From: Streptosporangium roseum DSM 43021 | GTDB lineage: Bacteria; Actinomycetota; Actinomycetes; Streptosporangiales; Streptosporangiaceae | Assembly: GCF_000024865.1 (NCBI RefSeq) | Contig: NC_013595.1 | Coordinates: 7,564,001-7,628,000 of the forward strand | Direction of reading: 5' to 3' | DNA: 64,000 nt | Shown: piece after piece, positions 34,299 through 43,019 of the stretch | Numbering within the stretch: the first letter of the stretch is position 1 | Layout: each line of letters begins with the position of its first letter | Program-made: the position numbers and the translations under genes | The notes under the pieces: generated by a model | The model's database searches: none | Told to the model about the DNA's origin: nothing | What the model saw: only the letters and a program-made list of their open reading frames with translations

Positions 34299-37200
34299 AT
34301 GCGCTTTGGGGTACTTGGTCCGCTGGCGGTATGGACGACCGACGGCAGGCCGGTGCGGGTCCCGGAGCTGAAGGTCCGCGCCCTGCTGGCCGACCTGCTG
34401 GTGCACCAGGGACGGCCGGTGCCGGCCGACCGGCTCGCCGACGACCTGTGGGGCGAGGACCTGCCCGGAAACCCCGCCAACACCCTGCAGACCAAGGTCT
34501 CCCAGCTGCGCCGGGCCCTGGAGCAGGCCGAGCCCGGAGGCCGGGGCCTGGTGGCCTACCTCCCGGCCGGCTACCTGCTGCGGATCGAGGCCGACGCGGT
34601 GGACGCGCGCCGGTTCGCCGATCTGGTGGTCCGGGCACGCGAGAGCGGCGATCCCCGTGCGAGGGCGGCGCTGCTGTCGGACGCGCTGGCGCTGTGGCGC
34701 GGCCCCGCCTTCGCCGACTTCGGGGACGAGGGGTTCACCCGGGCGGCGATCACCCGCCTGGAGGAGCAGCGGCTGACCGTCCTGGAGGAGCAGGCCGAGG
34801 TACGGCTGGAGCTCGGCGAGCACGGCCTGCTGGCCGACGAGCTCGGCGACCTGGTCGCGCGCCACCCGCTCCGGGAGCGGCTGCGCGCCGCGCACGTGCG
34901 CGCCCTCTACCGCGCCGGCAGGCGGAAAGAGGCCCTGGACAGCTACGGCGAGCTGCGGGAACAGCTCGCCGAGGAGCTCGGCCTGGACCCCGGCCCGGAG
35001 CTGACCGCCCTCCACCAGGCGATCCTCGAACAGGACCCCGCCCTGTCCGCCATCCCGGCCCCGGCCACGTCGGCGGCGCGGCCCCGTACCAATCTGCCCG
35101 CCCCGCTCACCGACCTGATCGGCCGGGACGGAGCGGTGGCCCAGCTGCGCGCGCTGCTCGAATCGGCCCGGCTGGTGACGCTCACCGGTCCCGGCGGCGT
35201 CGGCAAGACCCGGCTCGCCCTGGAGACGGCCGCCCAGCTGACCGGGGCGTTCCCCGACGGTGTGTGGCTCGTCGAGCTCGCCGGGCGCCGGCCCGCCGGC
35301 GGACCGGACACCCGGCCGGCGCCGGCCGAGGTGGGCGAAACGGCCGAGGTGGGCGCGGTGGCCGAGACGGTGGCCGCGGTGCGCGAGGTGGCCGAGACGG
35401 TGGCCGCGGTCCTGGGGATCCGCGACGGGACCACCGCGGGCTCCCGCCCCGGCGTACGGCCCGCCGGCCTGACCGACCGGCTCGCCGACGCCCTGCGCCC
35501 CCAGCGGCTCCTGCTCGTACTGGACAACTGCGAGCACGTGGTCGAGCCGGTCGCCGAGCTGGCGGAGCTGCTGCTGCGGCGGGCACCGGGGCTGCGCATC
35601 CTGGCGACCAGCCAGGAGCCCCTGGCCGTCTCCGGAGAGGTGCTCCAGGCGGTCGCGCCGCTGGAGTTCCCCGGCCCCGCCGCCGGCACGGAACTCTCCG
35701 ACCTGCGCCGGTCGAGCGCCGTACGCCTGTTCGTGGCGCGCGCGTCGGCGGCCGCACCGGGCTTCGTCCTCGACGCGGACAACGCCCCCGCGGTCGCGGC
35801 GATCTGCAGACGGCTCGACGGCCTCCCCCTCGCGCTGGAGCTGGCGGCCACCCGGATCCGGGCGCTGGGCGCGCGCGGGCTGGCCGAGCGGCTGGACGAC
35901 CGTTTCCGCCTGCTGGCCACCGGCAAGCGGGGTGCCCCGGCCCGGCAGCAGACCCTGCGGGCGATGATCGACTGGAGCTGGGAGCTGCTCACCGAGCCCG
36001 AGCGCGTCGTGCTGCGCCGGCTGGCCGTCCACTCCGACGGCTGCACCCTGGAAGCGGCCGAGGCGGTCTGTCCCGGCGAGGATCTGGACACCGCCGACGT
36101 GCTCGATCTGCTGATCCGCCTGGTGGACCGCTCGCTGGTCGCCACCGTGAACGGCACGGACGGCCCCCGGTACCGGCTGCTCGAATCGGTCGCGGCCTAC
36201 TGTCTCGAACGGCTGCACGCGGCGGGAGAGACCGACCGCGTACGGCGTCGGCACGACGTCTACTACACCGAGCTGGCCGAGCGGGCCGAGCCGCACCTGT
36301 ACGGCCCCGGCCAGCGCCTGTGGCTGCAGCGCCTCGACGCCGAAACCTCGGACGTGCGCAGCGCGCTCCAGGGCGCGGCGCGGCGCGGGGAAGCCGATCT
36401 CGCACTGCGCCTGGTCAACGCGGCGGCCTGGTACTGGTTCCTGCGCGGACGCCACCGGGAAGGCCACCGCCTGCTGACGACGGCGCTGGCCGTGGACGGA
36501 CCGGTGTCCGCCGCCGCGCTGGCCAGGGCCACCACCTGGCAGGCCGGGTTCGCGATGCTGGCCGGCGACGGCACGGACCTCGTGCGGCAGAGCCGTACGG
36601 CTCTGAAAACCTATGACGGCGTCGACGACCCCGAGCACCACGCGAGGGCGGAGTGGTTTCTGGGACTCGCCCATCTCCACTTCGGCGACGTGTCCACCGG
36701 CGGGGACCTGGCCGGCCGGGCCCTGGCCCGCTTCCGCGCCCTCGACGACCGCTGGGGCGTGGCCGCGGCGCTGGGCAGCCAGGCCAGACAGGCGATGTTC
36801 CGCGGCGACTTCCCCGCGGCCGGACGGAGCGGTTCGGAGAGCGCCGCGCTCTTCGGTGAGCTGGGCGACCGCTGGGGCCGGCTGCAGGCCACGGACACGC
36901 TCGGCTACCTGGCCGAGGTCACCGGCGACCACGGGCGGGCCGCCCGCCTGCACCGGGACGGCCTGCGCGTCGCCGAGGAACTCCAGCTGTGGACCGACGT
37001 CTCCTACCGCCTCTCCGGCCTCGGCCGGATCGCCCTGCTGACCGGCGACTTCGCCCAGGCCGGGGAGCTCCACGAGCGGGCCATGCGACTGGCCGCCGAG
37101 CAGTCCAACAAGTTCGCCGAGGAGTTCGCCGAGGTCGGCCTCGGGCTCGGCGCCAGACGGCAGGGCGAGCTGGAGACCGCCGAAACGCACCTGCGCAACT

Positions 37201-37676
37201 CGCTCGACTGGAACCGCCGGCTGGAAGCGGACTACGGCGTGCCGTTCTACGGCGTGACGCTGCTCCTGGCTGAGCTCGGATTCATCGCCGAACAGCGCGG
37301 CGACGCCGGCCAGGCCCGCTCGCTCCACCTCGAAGGGCTCGCCGCGGCACGCGAGATCGGCGACCCCCGCGCGATCGCCCTCGCCCTCGAAGGCCTGGCC
37401 GGCGCGCAGGCGCTCGCGGGGGACCACGGCCACGCGGCCCGCCTGCTGGGGACGGCGACCGCCGTCAGAGCGTCCGTGGGCGCTCCCCTGCCCCCCGCCG
37501 AACGCGGCGACGTGGACCGCATCACCTCCCGGGCCCGCGACGCCCTGGGAGAGGAGGCCTTCGCCGCCCGGTTCGCCGAGGGCACCGGGCTGGACCACGA
37601 CGCCCACCTGCGGTACCTCACCCCGCCGGGGCCCTCAGCGCTTGACCCGGTCCCGCCGAGAGTCCTCAGCGTTTGA
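34299..37676 (+). CDS. AfsR/SARP-type regulator (BTAD, NB-ARC, TPR)
   Basis: 1125 residues. The N-terminal OmpR-like winged helix (1-95) and BTAD domain (about 100-250, DARRFADLVVRARESGD) form a SARP DNA-binding unit. The NB-ARC ATPase has Walker A GPGGVGKTRLA, Walker B RLLLVLDNCEH and LPLALELAATRI. TPR-like repeats (about 720-1100) complete the sensor half. Such proteins activate antibiotic or other specialised metabolic genes after ligand or phosphorylation input. No biosynthetic cluster is adjacent. Between Walker A and B an in-frame tandem expansion (VAETVAAV twice) is seen. The last codons are made of a repeat shared with the convergent LacI gene. Confidence 0.9.
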   Translation: MRFGVLGPLAVWTTDGRPVRVPELKVRALLADLLVHQGRPVPADRLADDLWGEDLPGNPANTLQTKVSQLRRALEQAEPGGRGLVAYLPAGYLLRIEADAVDARRFADLVVRARESGDPRARAALLSDALALWRGPAFADFGDEGFTRAAITRLEEQRLTVLEEQAEVRLELGEHGLLADELGDLVARHPLRERLRAAHVRALYRAGRRKEALDSYGELREQLAEELGLDPGPELTALHQAILEQDPALSAIPAPATSAARPRTNLPAPLTDLIGRDGAVAQLRALLESARLVTLTGPGGVGKTRLALETAAQLTGAFPDGVWLVELAGRRPAGGPDTRPAPAEVGETAEVGAVAETVAAVREVAETVAAVLGIRDGTTAGSRPGVRPAGLTDRLADALRPQRLLLVLDNCEHVVEPVAELAELLLRRAPGLRILATSQEPLAVSGEVLQAVAPLEFPGPAAGTELSDLRRSSAVRLFVARASAAAPGFVLDADNAPAVAAICRRLDGLPLALELAATRIRALGARGLAERLDDRFRLLATGKRGAPARQQTLRAMIDWSWELLTEPERVVLRRLAVHSDGCTLEAAEAVCPGEDLDTADVLDLLIRLVDRSLVATVNGTDGPRYRLLESVAAYCLERLHAAGETDRVRRRHDVYYTELAERAEPHLYGPGQRLWLQRLDAETSDVRSALQGAARRGEADLALRLVNAAAWYWFLRGRHREGHRLLTTALAVDGPVSAAALARATTWQAGFAMLAGDGTDLVRQSRTALKTYDGVDDPEHHARAEWFLGLAHLHFGDVSTGGDLAGRALARFRALDDRWGVAAALGSQARQAMFRGDFPAAGRSGSESAALFGELGDRWGRLQATDTLGYLAEVTGDHGRAARLHRDGLRVAEELQLWTDVSYRLSGLGRIALLTGDFAQAGELHERAMRLAAEQSNKFAEEFAEVGLGLGARRQGELETAETHLRNSLDWNRRLEADYGVPFYGVTLLLAELGFIAEQRGDAGQARSLHLEGLAAAREIGDPRAIALALEGLAGAQALAGDHGHAARLLGTATAVRASVGAPLPPAERGDVDRITSRARDALGEEAFAARFAEGTGLDHDAHLRYLTPPGPSALDPVPPRVLSV
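35325..35410 (+). repeat. In-frame tandem repeats inside the SARP NB-ARC domain
   Basis: GCCGAGGTGGGCG occurs at 35325 and 35343 (period 18). A 24-bp segment containing GGTGGCCGAGACGGTGGCC is repeated at 35357 and 35387 (period 30). All periods are multiples of three, so the protein gains ETAEVGAVAETVAAVREVAE-like filler without loss of frame. Confidence 0.8.
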
Positions 37677-37753
37677 CGGGTCCCGCCGGAGGTCCTCAGC
37701 GCTTGGCCCGGTCCCGCCGGGGGCCCTCAGCGCTTGACGGGGCCCGTCGAGGC
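37633..37753. repeat. Four 30-31 bp tandem repeats across two convergent stops
   Basis: Units start with CCTCAGCG(C/T)TT at 37633, 37664, 37694 and 37725. Unit 1 and the start of unit 2 encode the last codons of the SARP protein; unit 4, read on the other strand, encodes the last codons and stop of the LacI protein. The array therefore spans the whole convergent junction. Confidence 0.88.
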
Positions 37754-38707
37754 CCTGACCACCAGTTCGGGCTCGAAGAGCAGCTCGTCGGCCGGGACCA
37801 GGGCCTTGTCGATCTGGGCCGCCAGGAGGTCGACGACCGCGCGGCCCATCGCGTCGATGGGCTGGCGCAGGGTGGTCAGCGGCGGGTCGGTGCAGTTCAT
37901 CAGGGCGGAGTCGTCGTAGCCGATCACCGAGATGTCGTCGGGCACCGACAGCCCCGCCCGGCGCGCCGCCCGGATCGCGCCCAGCGCCATGACGTCGCTG
38001 GCGCAGATGACGCCGGTCACGCCCCGCCGTATCAACCGGGTCGCCGCCGCGTGCCCGCCCTCAAGGGAGAACATGGTGTGCTCGACGAACTCCGGGGCCA
38101 GGCCGGCCGCCTGCAGCTTGCGCCGCGAGGGCACGTGGTCCGGCGGGCCGAGCACCATGCCGATCCGCTCGTGCCCGAGCGAGCGCAGGTGCCCGAGCGC
38201 CATCTCGGCGGCCGCCACGTCGTCGCAGGAGACCTGGGGGAAGGCGAGATGCTCCACCGCGGCGTTGACCAGCACGGTCGGCAGCCGGCGCTCCAGCAGC
38301 AGCTCATAGTGGCTGTGGGAGGCGTCGGCCTGGGCGAACAGGCCTCCGGCGAACACCACGCCCGACACCTGCTGCTGGAGGAGCAGGTCCACGTATTCGG
38401 CCTCGGAGACCCCGCCCAGCGTCCTGGTGCACAGCACCGAGGTGAACCCCTGCTGGGCCAGCGCTCCCCCGACCACCTCGGCGAACGCCGGGAAGATCGG
38501 ATTCTGCAGCTCCGGCAGGACGAGCCCCACCAGCCTCGCCCGGTCACCGCGCAGCTGCGTCGGCCGCTCGTAGCCGAGCACGTCGAGGGCCGTGAGCACG
38601 GCCTCCCGCGTCGCCTCGGACACCCCGGGTTTGCCGTTGAGCACGCGACTCACCGTCGCCTCGCTCATGCCGACCTTCTTGGCCACCTCTGCAAGCCGTC
38701 GCGTCAT
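37727..38707 (-). CDS. LacI family repressor, MalR-like
   Basis: 326 residues. The N-terminal helix-turn-helix RLAEVAKKVGMSEATVSRVLNG is followed by the hinge and a periplasmic-binding-like sensor domain (LVGLVLPELQNPIFPAFAEVV). The sequence is closest in style to actinobacterial maltose repressors (MalR) rather than CebR, as judged by VLTALDVLGYERP; this is recognition by eye. ATG 38707 gives the standard HTH position; the longer open frame begins inside the promoter. An inverted repeat CGCAA-GTAT-TTGCG lies 23 nt upstream and suits autoregulation. No sugar transporter is adjacent. Confidence 0.85.
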   Translation of the reverse strand: MTRRLAEVAKKVGMSEATVSRVLNGKPGVSEATREAVLTALDVLGYERPTQLRGDRARLVGLVLPELQNPIFPAFAEVVGGALAQQGFTSVLCTRTLGGVSEAEYVDLLLQQQVSGVVFAGGLFAQADASHSHYELLLERRLPTVLVNAAVEHLAFPQVSCDDVAAAEMALGHLRSLGHERIGMVLGPPDHVPSRRKLQAAGLAPEFVEHTMFSLEGGHAAATRLIRRGVTGVICASDVMALGAIRAARRAGLSVPDDISVIGYDDSALMNCTDPPLTTLRQPIDAMGRAVVDLLAAQIDKALVPADELLFEPELVVRASTGPVKR

Positions 38708-38729
38708 GACGAAACCATACGGCATTAGG

Positions 38730-38743
38730 CGCAAGTATTTGCG
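38730..38743. promoter_or_regulatory. Candidate LacI/MalR operator
   Basis: CGCAA-GTAT-TTGCG, 23 nt upstream of the repressor start, followed by a further TTTGCGAAA (38748-38756). The TTGC-type half-sites recall MalR sites of streptomycetes. The remaining sequence to 39018 has no gene. Confidence 0.5.
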
Positions 38744-38973
38744 GATCTTTGCGAAAGATATCGCATATTTCCCCTGCGTTCCCCGCCCTCCCGGCACGGC
38801 GGGGAACGCCCCGCGCCGCACCGCCTCCGACCGGCCGCCGCGCCCTCCACCACCCGGGCAGGCCGCGGGGTGCCGAGGCCATGGAGGCCGCCGTCCAGAG
38901 TCCGTTTCGAAGTCAGTAGATGAGGGTGAGGCACCCCGTCAGGAGTTCAGATCTCCCGTCCTCCGCCAGTTCG

Positions 38974-39005
38974 GAAGGGTGCGCCGGTTCGAGAGCACAC
39001 CCTTC
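38974..39005. terminator. Hairpin after the beta-propeller operon
   Basis: GAAGGGTG (38974-38981) pairs with CACCCTTC (38998-39005) around a 16-nt loop, 14 nt past the end of the minus-strand operon. Confidence 0.5.
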
Positions 39006-39018
39006 TTGCTGTCCTGTC

Positions 39019-39792
39019 TCAGCGTGGTGCGCCGGCCGTCCTGTCGGCGGCGCCCGGCCCGGTCCGTTCCGGTACGGCGAGACCGGCCAGGAACCACGCG
39101 TCGATGCTCTCGCCGACGGTCACCATCGCCTGCCCGTCGGGAGTGAACGAGACGATCTGGCCGCTCGGGTGCGCCCACAGCGTCCGCCCCACGGAGTCGA
39201 AGAGCACAGAGCCGTGGTCCGACGCGACGAAGGCGAACGGTCCGCGGTCGGCCCACACCGCGCGGGTCGAGGTCGCGGCGAACGGGGAGGCCGCATCGAG
39301 CTCTCCCGGGAGTTCCGCCGACCGGACCAGCGCACCGGCCGTGAGGGACGGATGATCTGGCGCCGGATCCAGGTTCAGCATCCGGGCGGCCGGGCCGGCT
39401 TGGGCGCCCCGGACCGCGGCGCCCTCGACCGCGCCGCCCACGGCGAACAGGGCGGCGCCATCCGGGGCGAAGGCGAGGGCGTTCACATCGGTGAGCCCGG
39501 TCTGGGCGGCGGCCAGCACGGCGCCGCCGTCGGCCTCGCGTATCACCACACGGCCATCCGGTGCCGTGTGCGCCAGCAGCCGGCCTCTCGCGTCCAACGC
39601 GACAGGACCGAACGCCTTCTGCTCGGCCGGGACGTCGTCGTCCGGCATCGGCCGCTGCTGCGCGGGCCAGGACAGCACCCGGGGCGCGACCGCGGCCAGC
39701 TCCTCCTCGTCCAGCTCGGCGAGACGCAGGCAGACCTCCTGCCAGACCTCCTTGGTCGGGCGCGCGTTCAGGAGTCCGTCCAGAGAGCTCAT
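39019..39792 (-). CDS. WD40-like beta-propeller protein, second of a pair
   Basis: 257 residues. After a helical head (about 1-45, VWQEVCLRLAELDEEELAAV) it has repeated strand units of the type ALDARGRLLAHTAPDGRVVIRE, ALAFAPDGAALFAVGG and IVSFTPDGQAMVTVGE, typical of WD40/PQQ-like propellers, although with too few blades for a closed ring on its own. It has no signal peptide. It overlaps the upstream propeller gene by 4 nt (ATGA), so the two chains could complete one propeller together; this is inference. Confidence 0.7.
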   Translation of the reverse strand: MSSLDGLLNARPTKEVWQEVCLRLAELDEEELAAVAPRVLSWPAQQRPMPDDDVPAEQKAFGPVALDARGRLLAHTAPDGRVVIREADGGAVLAAAQTGLTDVNALAFAPDGAALFAVGGAVEGAAVRGAQAGPAARMLNLDPAPDHPSLTAGALVRSAELPGELDAASPFAATSTRAVWADRGPFAFVASDHGSVLFDSVGRTLWAHPSGQIVSFTPDGQAMVTVGESIDAWFLAGLAVPERTGPGAADRTAGAPR

Positions 39793-40838
39793 CGCAGCGG
39801 GTCCTCTTCATCTGGAGGCGAGAAGGGAAGGGAGTGGGCTTGCACGCCGTCGTCGGGAGAAGCGATCACCAGGGTGCGGCCGTCGGGGGTAAGCGCGGCG
39901 GCGATCCGCGGGCCGGGGGCGTCCACCGACAGGCGGGCGGATGCGGTGGCAAGGTTCCAGACGGTGACGCGGCGCTGGTCCACGATCGGCACGAGGGGCT
40001 CGGCACCGCACCACACGGGCCGCAGGTTGATCCGGTCGACCCGTTCGCCGGTCGGCAGGACCATCGGTTCGGGTCCGGCCGCCGGGTCGTCCAGATCGAC
40101 GACCGTGGCCACCGTCTCGTCGGGCCGGGCACCCACGACGGCGAGCGCGGCCCCGTCCGGGCCGAACGCCAGACCGTTCACCCACGGAATACCTGTGCGG
40201 TACTCGGTACACGCGCGGCTACCGATCTCCTGAACGACGACTCCTTCCTTCGAGGACCACCGGCGGGCGGTGGAGAAGGCCAGCCGCGATCCGTCGGCGT
40301 TCAAGGCGACGGTGCCCTCACCCTGAATTCGATCCTGGTGGGCGAGGCCCTCGAAGATGTTCTCGATGTCGTGGACGACGCGCCGGGTCGCCGCGTCCCG
40401 GACGACGACGTTCCGGCTGAACGCATTGGACGTGGCGAAGAACCGGCCGTCGCCGCTGGCCGCGGCCTGCGCGAGGTCCGGACCGTCGCCACCACCGCCC
40501 CCGGTCATGGCTCGCGTCCACGGCTCGCCGGGGGCGTTGAACGACCAGCGGTAGATGGAGTTGCCGCTTTCCATGGCCGTCAGCGCCGATCCGTCGGGGT
40601 CGAAGACGAGATCGAGGACGCGCCGACGACCGGGGACGGAGAGGCGGACCACGGTTCCCTCCGCCAGGAGCAGCACCTCGGAGAACTCTCGGAACCACGG
40701 CGTGGCCGTCGCGATCGCCACCCGGCTCAGGTCCGCGGTGGCCGCGATCGCGGTGATCCGCTCGGGAACGGGTGAACGCGCGGGGAGGGGACGCGGCGTC
40801 TCCAGATCTTCGGGGGCACCGAGCTGCCGCACCGACAT
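39789..40838 (-). CDS. WD40-like beta-propeller protein, first of a pair
   Basis: 349 residues with several propeller units: DLVFDPDGSALTAMES, TVALNADGSRLAFST, GLAFGPDGAALAVVG and ALTPDGRTLVIAS. No catalytic domain, membrane helix or signal peptide is evident, so it is probably a cytoplasmic scaffold. Neighbour downstream overlaps by 4 nt. The 218 bp upstream (40839-41056) carry its promoter and no gene. Confidence 0.75.
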   Translation of the reverse strand: MSVRQLGAPEDLETPRPLPARSPVPERITAIAATADLSRVAIATATPWFREFSEVLLLAEGTVVRLSVPGRRRVLDLVFDPDGSALTAMESGNSIYRWSFNAPGEPWTRAMTGGGGGDGPDLAQAAASGDGRFFATSNAFSRNVVVRDAATRRVVHDIENIFEGLAHQDRIQGEGTVALNADGSRLAFSTARRWSSKEGVVVQEIGSRACTEYRTGIPWVNGLAFGPDGAALAVVGARPDETVATVVDLDDPAAGPEPMVLPTGERVDRINLRPVWCGAEPLVPIVDQRRVTVWNLATASARLSVDAPGPRIAAALTPDGRTLVIASPDDGVQAHSLPFSPPDEEDPLR

Positions 40839-41056
40839 GGCGTCTCCGATCGACGGTGTTGATCAAGCGGAACGACCGAGACTCTAGGGATCGACACCGA
40901 CAATCGCAGGATTTCGCGGAACTCGCCCGACACCAGGGCCGCGCGCGCCCGAGCGGACTCACACGCGTGTTCTCGCTGAGGGACGGTGCTGAGGACGGTG
41001 TCTCCGCGTGGGCGGTGACCCTCGGATCACGCACTGATCAACTTTGAGAACAGGCC

Positions 41057-42694
41057 CTAGACCTCCGAGATCCGCCCGGCGTCGACGTGGATGTGCCTGG
41101 TGGTGTGCACGGCGTCCAGCATCCGCCGGTCGTGGGTGACCAGCAGGAGCGTGCCGGGATAGGAGACGAGCGCGGACTCCAGCTGCTCGATGGCCGCCAG
41201 GTCCAGGTGGTTGGTCGGCTCGTCGAGGACGAGGAGGTTCACTCCCCGGGCCTGGAGCAGCGCGAGTGCGGCCCGGGTCCGCTCCCCGGGTGACAGGGTC
41301 GCGGCCGGGCGCAGCACGTGCGCCGCGCGCAGCCCGAACTTGGCGAGCAGCGTGCGCACGTCGGCGGGGGCCATGTCCGGCACGGCGGCGCCGAAGGCGT
41401 CCAGCAGCGGTTCGCCGCCGAGGAACAGCCCGCGGGCCTGGTCCACCTCGCCGACGACCACACCCGAGCCGAGCGAGGCGTTCCCCTCCTCCAGCGGGAG
41501 CCGCCCCAGGAGCGCGGCCAGGAGCGTGGACTTGCCCGAGCCGTTGGCCCCGGTGATCGCCACCCGTTCGGCCCAGCCGATCTGCAGGTCCGCCGGGCCG
41601 AGGGTGAAGCCGCCGCGCCGGACGACCGCTCCGCGAAGGGTGGCGACGACCGCCCCCGCCCGCGGGGCGACAGCGATCTCCATCCGGAGCTCCCACTCCT
41701 TGCGGGGCTCCTCGACCTCCTCCAGCCGCTCGATCATCCGCTCGGTCTGGCGGGCCTTGGCGGCCTGCTTCTCGGTCGCCTCGGTACGGAAGTTCCGGCC
41801 GACCTTGTCGTTGTCGCTCGCCTTGCGCCGCGCGTTCTTGACGCCCTTCTCCATCCAGGCGCGCTGCATCCCGGCCCGCTGCTTGAGCGAGGCGACGGTG
41901 CCGGCGTACTCCTCGTACTCGTCGCGGGCGTGCTGCCGGGCCACCTCGCGCTCGGCGAGGTAGGCCTCGTAGCCGCCGCCGTAGATCCCGATCCGCTGCT
42001 GGACGAGGTCCAGCTCGACGACCCGGTTGGCCGTCCTGGCGAGGAACTCGCGGTCATGACTGACCAGGACCGTCCCGGCGCGCAGGCCGACGACGAAGCG
42101 CTCCAGCCGCTCCAGGCCCTCCAGGTCGAGGTCGTTGGTGGGCTCGTCCAGCAGGAAGACGTCGTAGCGGCTGAGCAGCAGGGAGGCCATTCCCGCCCGC
42201 GCCGCCTGGCCGCCGGAGAGCGCCGTCATCGGCCGGTCCAGGTCCACCGCCAGGCCGAGCTCGGCGACGACCTCCTCGGCGCGGTCCTCCAGGTCGGCTC
42301 CGCCCAGGGCCAGCCACTTCTCCAGGCCGGCGGCGTAGGCGTCGTCGGCGCCGGGGCGACCCTCGACCAGTCCCTCGGTCGCGGCGTCCAGCTCACGCTG
42401 GGCGTCGGCCACCCCGGTCCGCCTGGCCAGGAAGGCCGCGACCGTCTCGTCCGCCCGGCGCTCCCGCTCCTGCGGCAGGTAGCCGACCGCCGCCGAGGGC
42501 GGGCTGAGCCGTACGGCACCGTGCTCCGGGGGCAGCAGTCCGGCCATGATCCGCATCAGGGTGGACTTGCCCGCCCCGTTCATCCCGACCAGGCCGATCA
42601 CATCGCCGGGGGCGACGACCAGGTCCAGTCCGGAGAACAGCGCGCGGTCGCCGTGTCCTGCGGCGAGATCTTTGGCGACGATGGTGGCACTCAT
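41057..42694 (-). CDS. ABC-F family ATPase
   Basis: 545 residues with two ABC ATPase domains and no membrane part. First: Walker A GMNGAGKST, signature LSGGQAARAG, Walker B VFLLDEPTNDLDLE. Second: GANGSGKST, LSPGERTRAALAL, LLVLDEPTNHLDL. The charged linker between (about 240-330, rich in Arg/Lys) is the P-site tRNA-interaction motif region of ABC-F proteins, which act on the ribosome; some protect it from antibiotics. ATG 42694 is preferred; a GTG/ATG 135 nt upstream would add a low-complexity head. The specific subgroup is not assigned. Confidence 0.88.
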   Translation of the reverse strand: MSATIVAKDLAAGHGDRALFSGLDLVVAPGDVIGLVGMNGAGKSTLMRIMAGLLPPEHGAVRLSPPSAAVGYLPQERERRADETVAAFLARRTGVADAQRELDAATEGLVEGRPGADDAYAAGLEKWLALGGADLEDRAEEVVAELGLAVDLDRPMTALSGGQAARAGMASLLLSRYDVFLLDEPTNDLDLEGLERLERFVVGLRAGTVLVSHDREFLARTANRVVELDLVQQRIGIYGGGYEAYLAEREVARQHARDEYEEYAGTVASLKQRAGMQRAWMEKGVKNARRKASDNDKVGRNFRTEATEKQAAKARQTERMIERLEEVEEPRKEWELRMEIAVAPRAGAVVATLRGAVVRRGGFTLGPADLQIGWAERVAITGANGSGKSTLLAALLGRLPLEEGNASLGSGVVVGEVDQARGLFLGGEPLLDAFGAAVPDMAPADVRTLLAKFGLRAAHVLRPAATLSPGERTRAALALLQARGVNLLVLDEPTNHLDLAAIEQLESALVSYPGTLLLVTHDRRMLDAVHTTRHIHVDAGRISEV

Positions 42695-43019
42695 GGGGGA
42701 AACGGTATCCGGCGACGGGGGCCCGTCCCTCCCACCGGACCCGGTCGTCCGGGATCCGGACTCCGACGTCCGGCAGCCGGACTCCGGCGCCAACCGTATT
42801 CCCGACAAATCGGACAGATTTCGAGTCAAGATCCAACAGCGTGGCGTCGCCCTGGCACTGGCGCGACCTGCGGACTCACGGCGAAACGTTACCTTACAGA
42901 AATTTTATCCGGCCTTTTTCGAGACTTCAGACAACATTTCTTCCGCCAGACCCGTCTTATAGAGGTGGAAGCGATCACCCCCGATCGCCTCTCACAACGG
43001 GGAGAAGGAAAACGTCTTG

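Noticed and set aside
34188..37607. Long minus-strand ORF (about 1139 codons) opposite the SARP gene
   Set aside because: Antisense shadow; the SARP gene has clear domains and the shadow has none.
37727..38707. cebR gene for the CebR box at 28.5 kb
   Set aside because: The LacI protein looks like MalR, is 9 kb away, and its own upstream operator differs from the CebR box.
38970..39010. tRNA-like piece containing GGTTCGA
   Set aside because: No acceptor, D or anticodon stems can be folded around it; it is part of the hairpin after the beta-propeller operon.
42695..42829. Longer ABC-F protein starting at 42829
   Set aside because: The extra 45 residues are low-complexity Ser/Arg/Gly without similarity to ABC-F N-termini, which begin close to the first ATPase strand.
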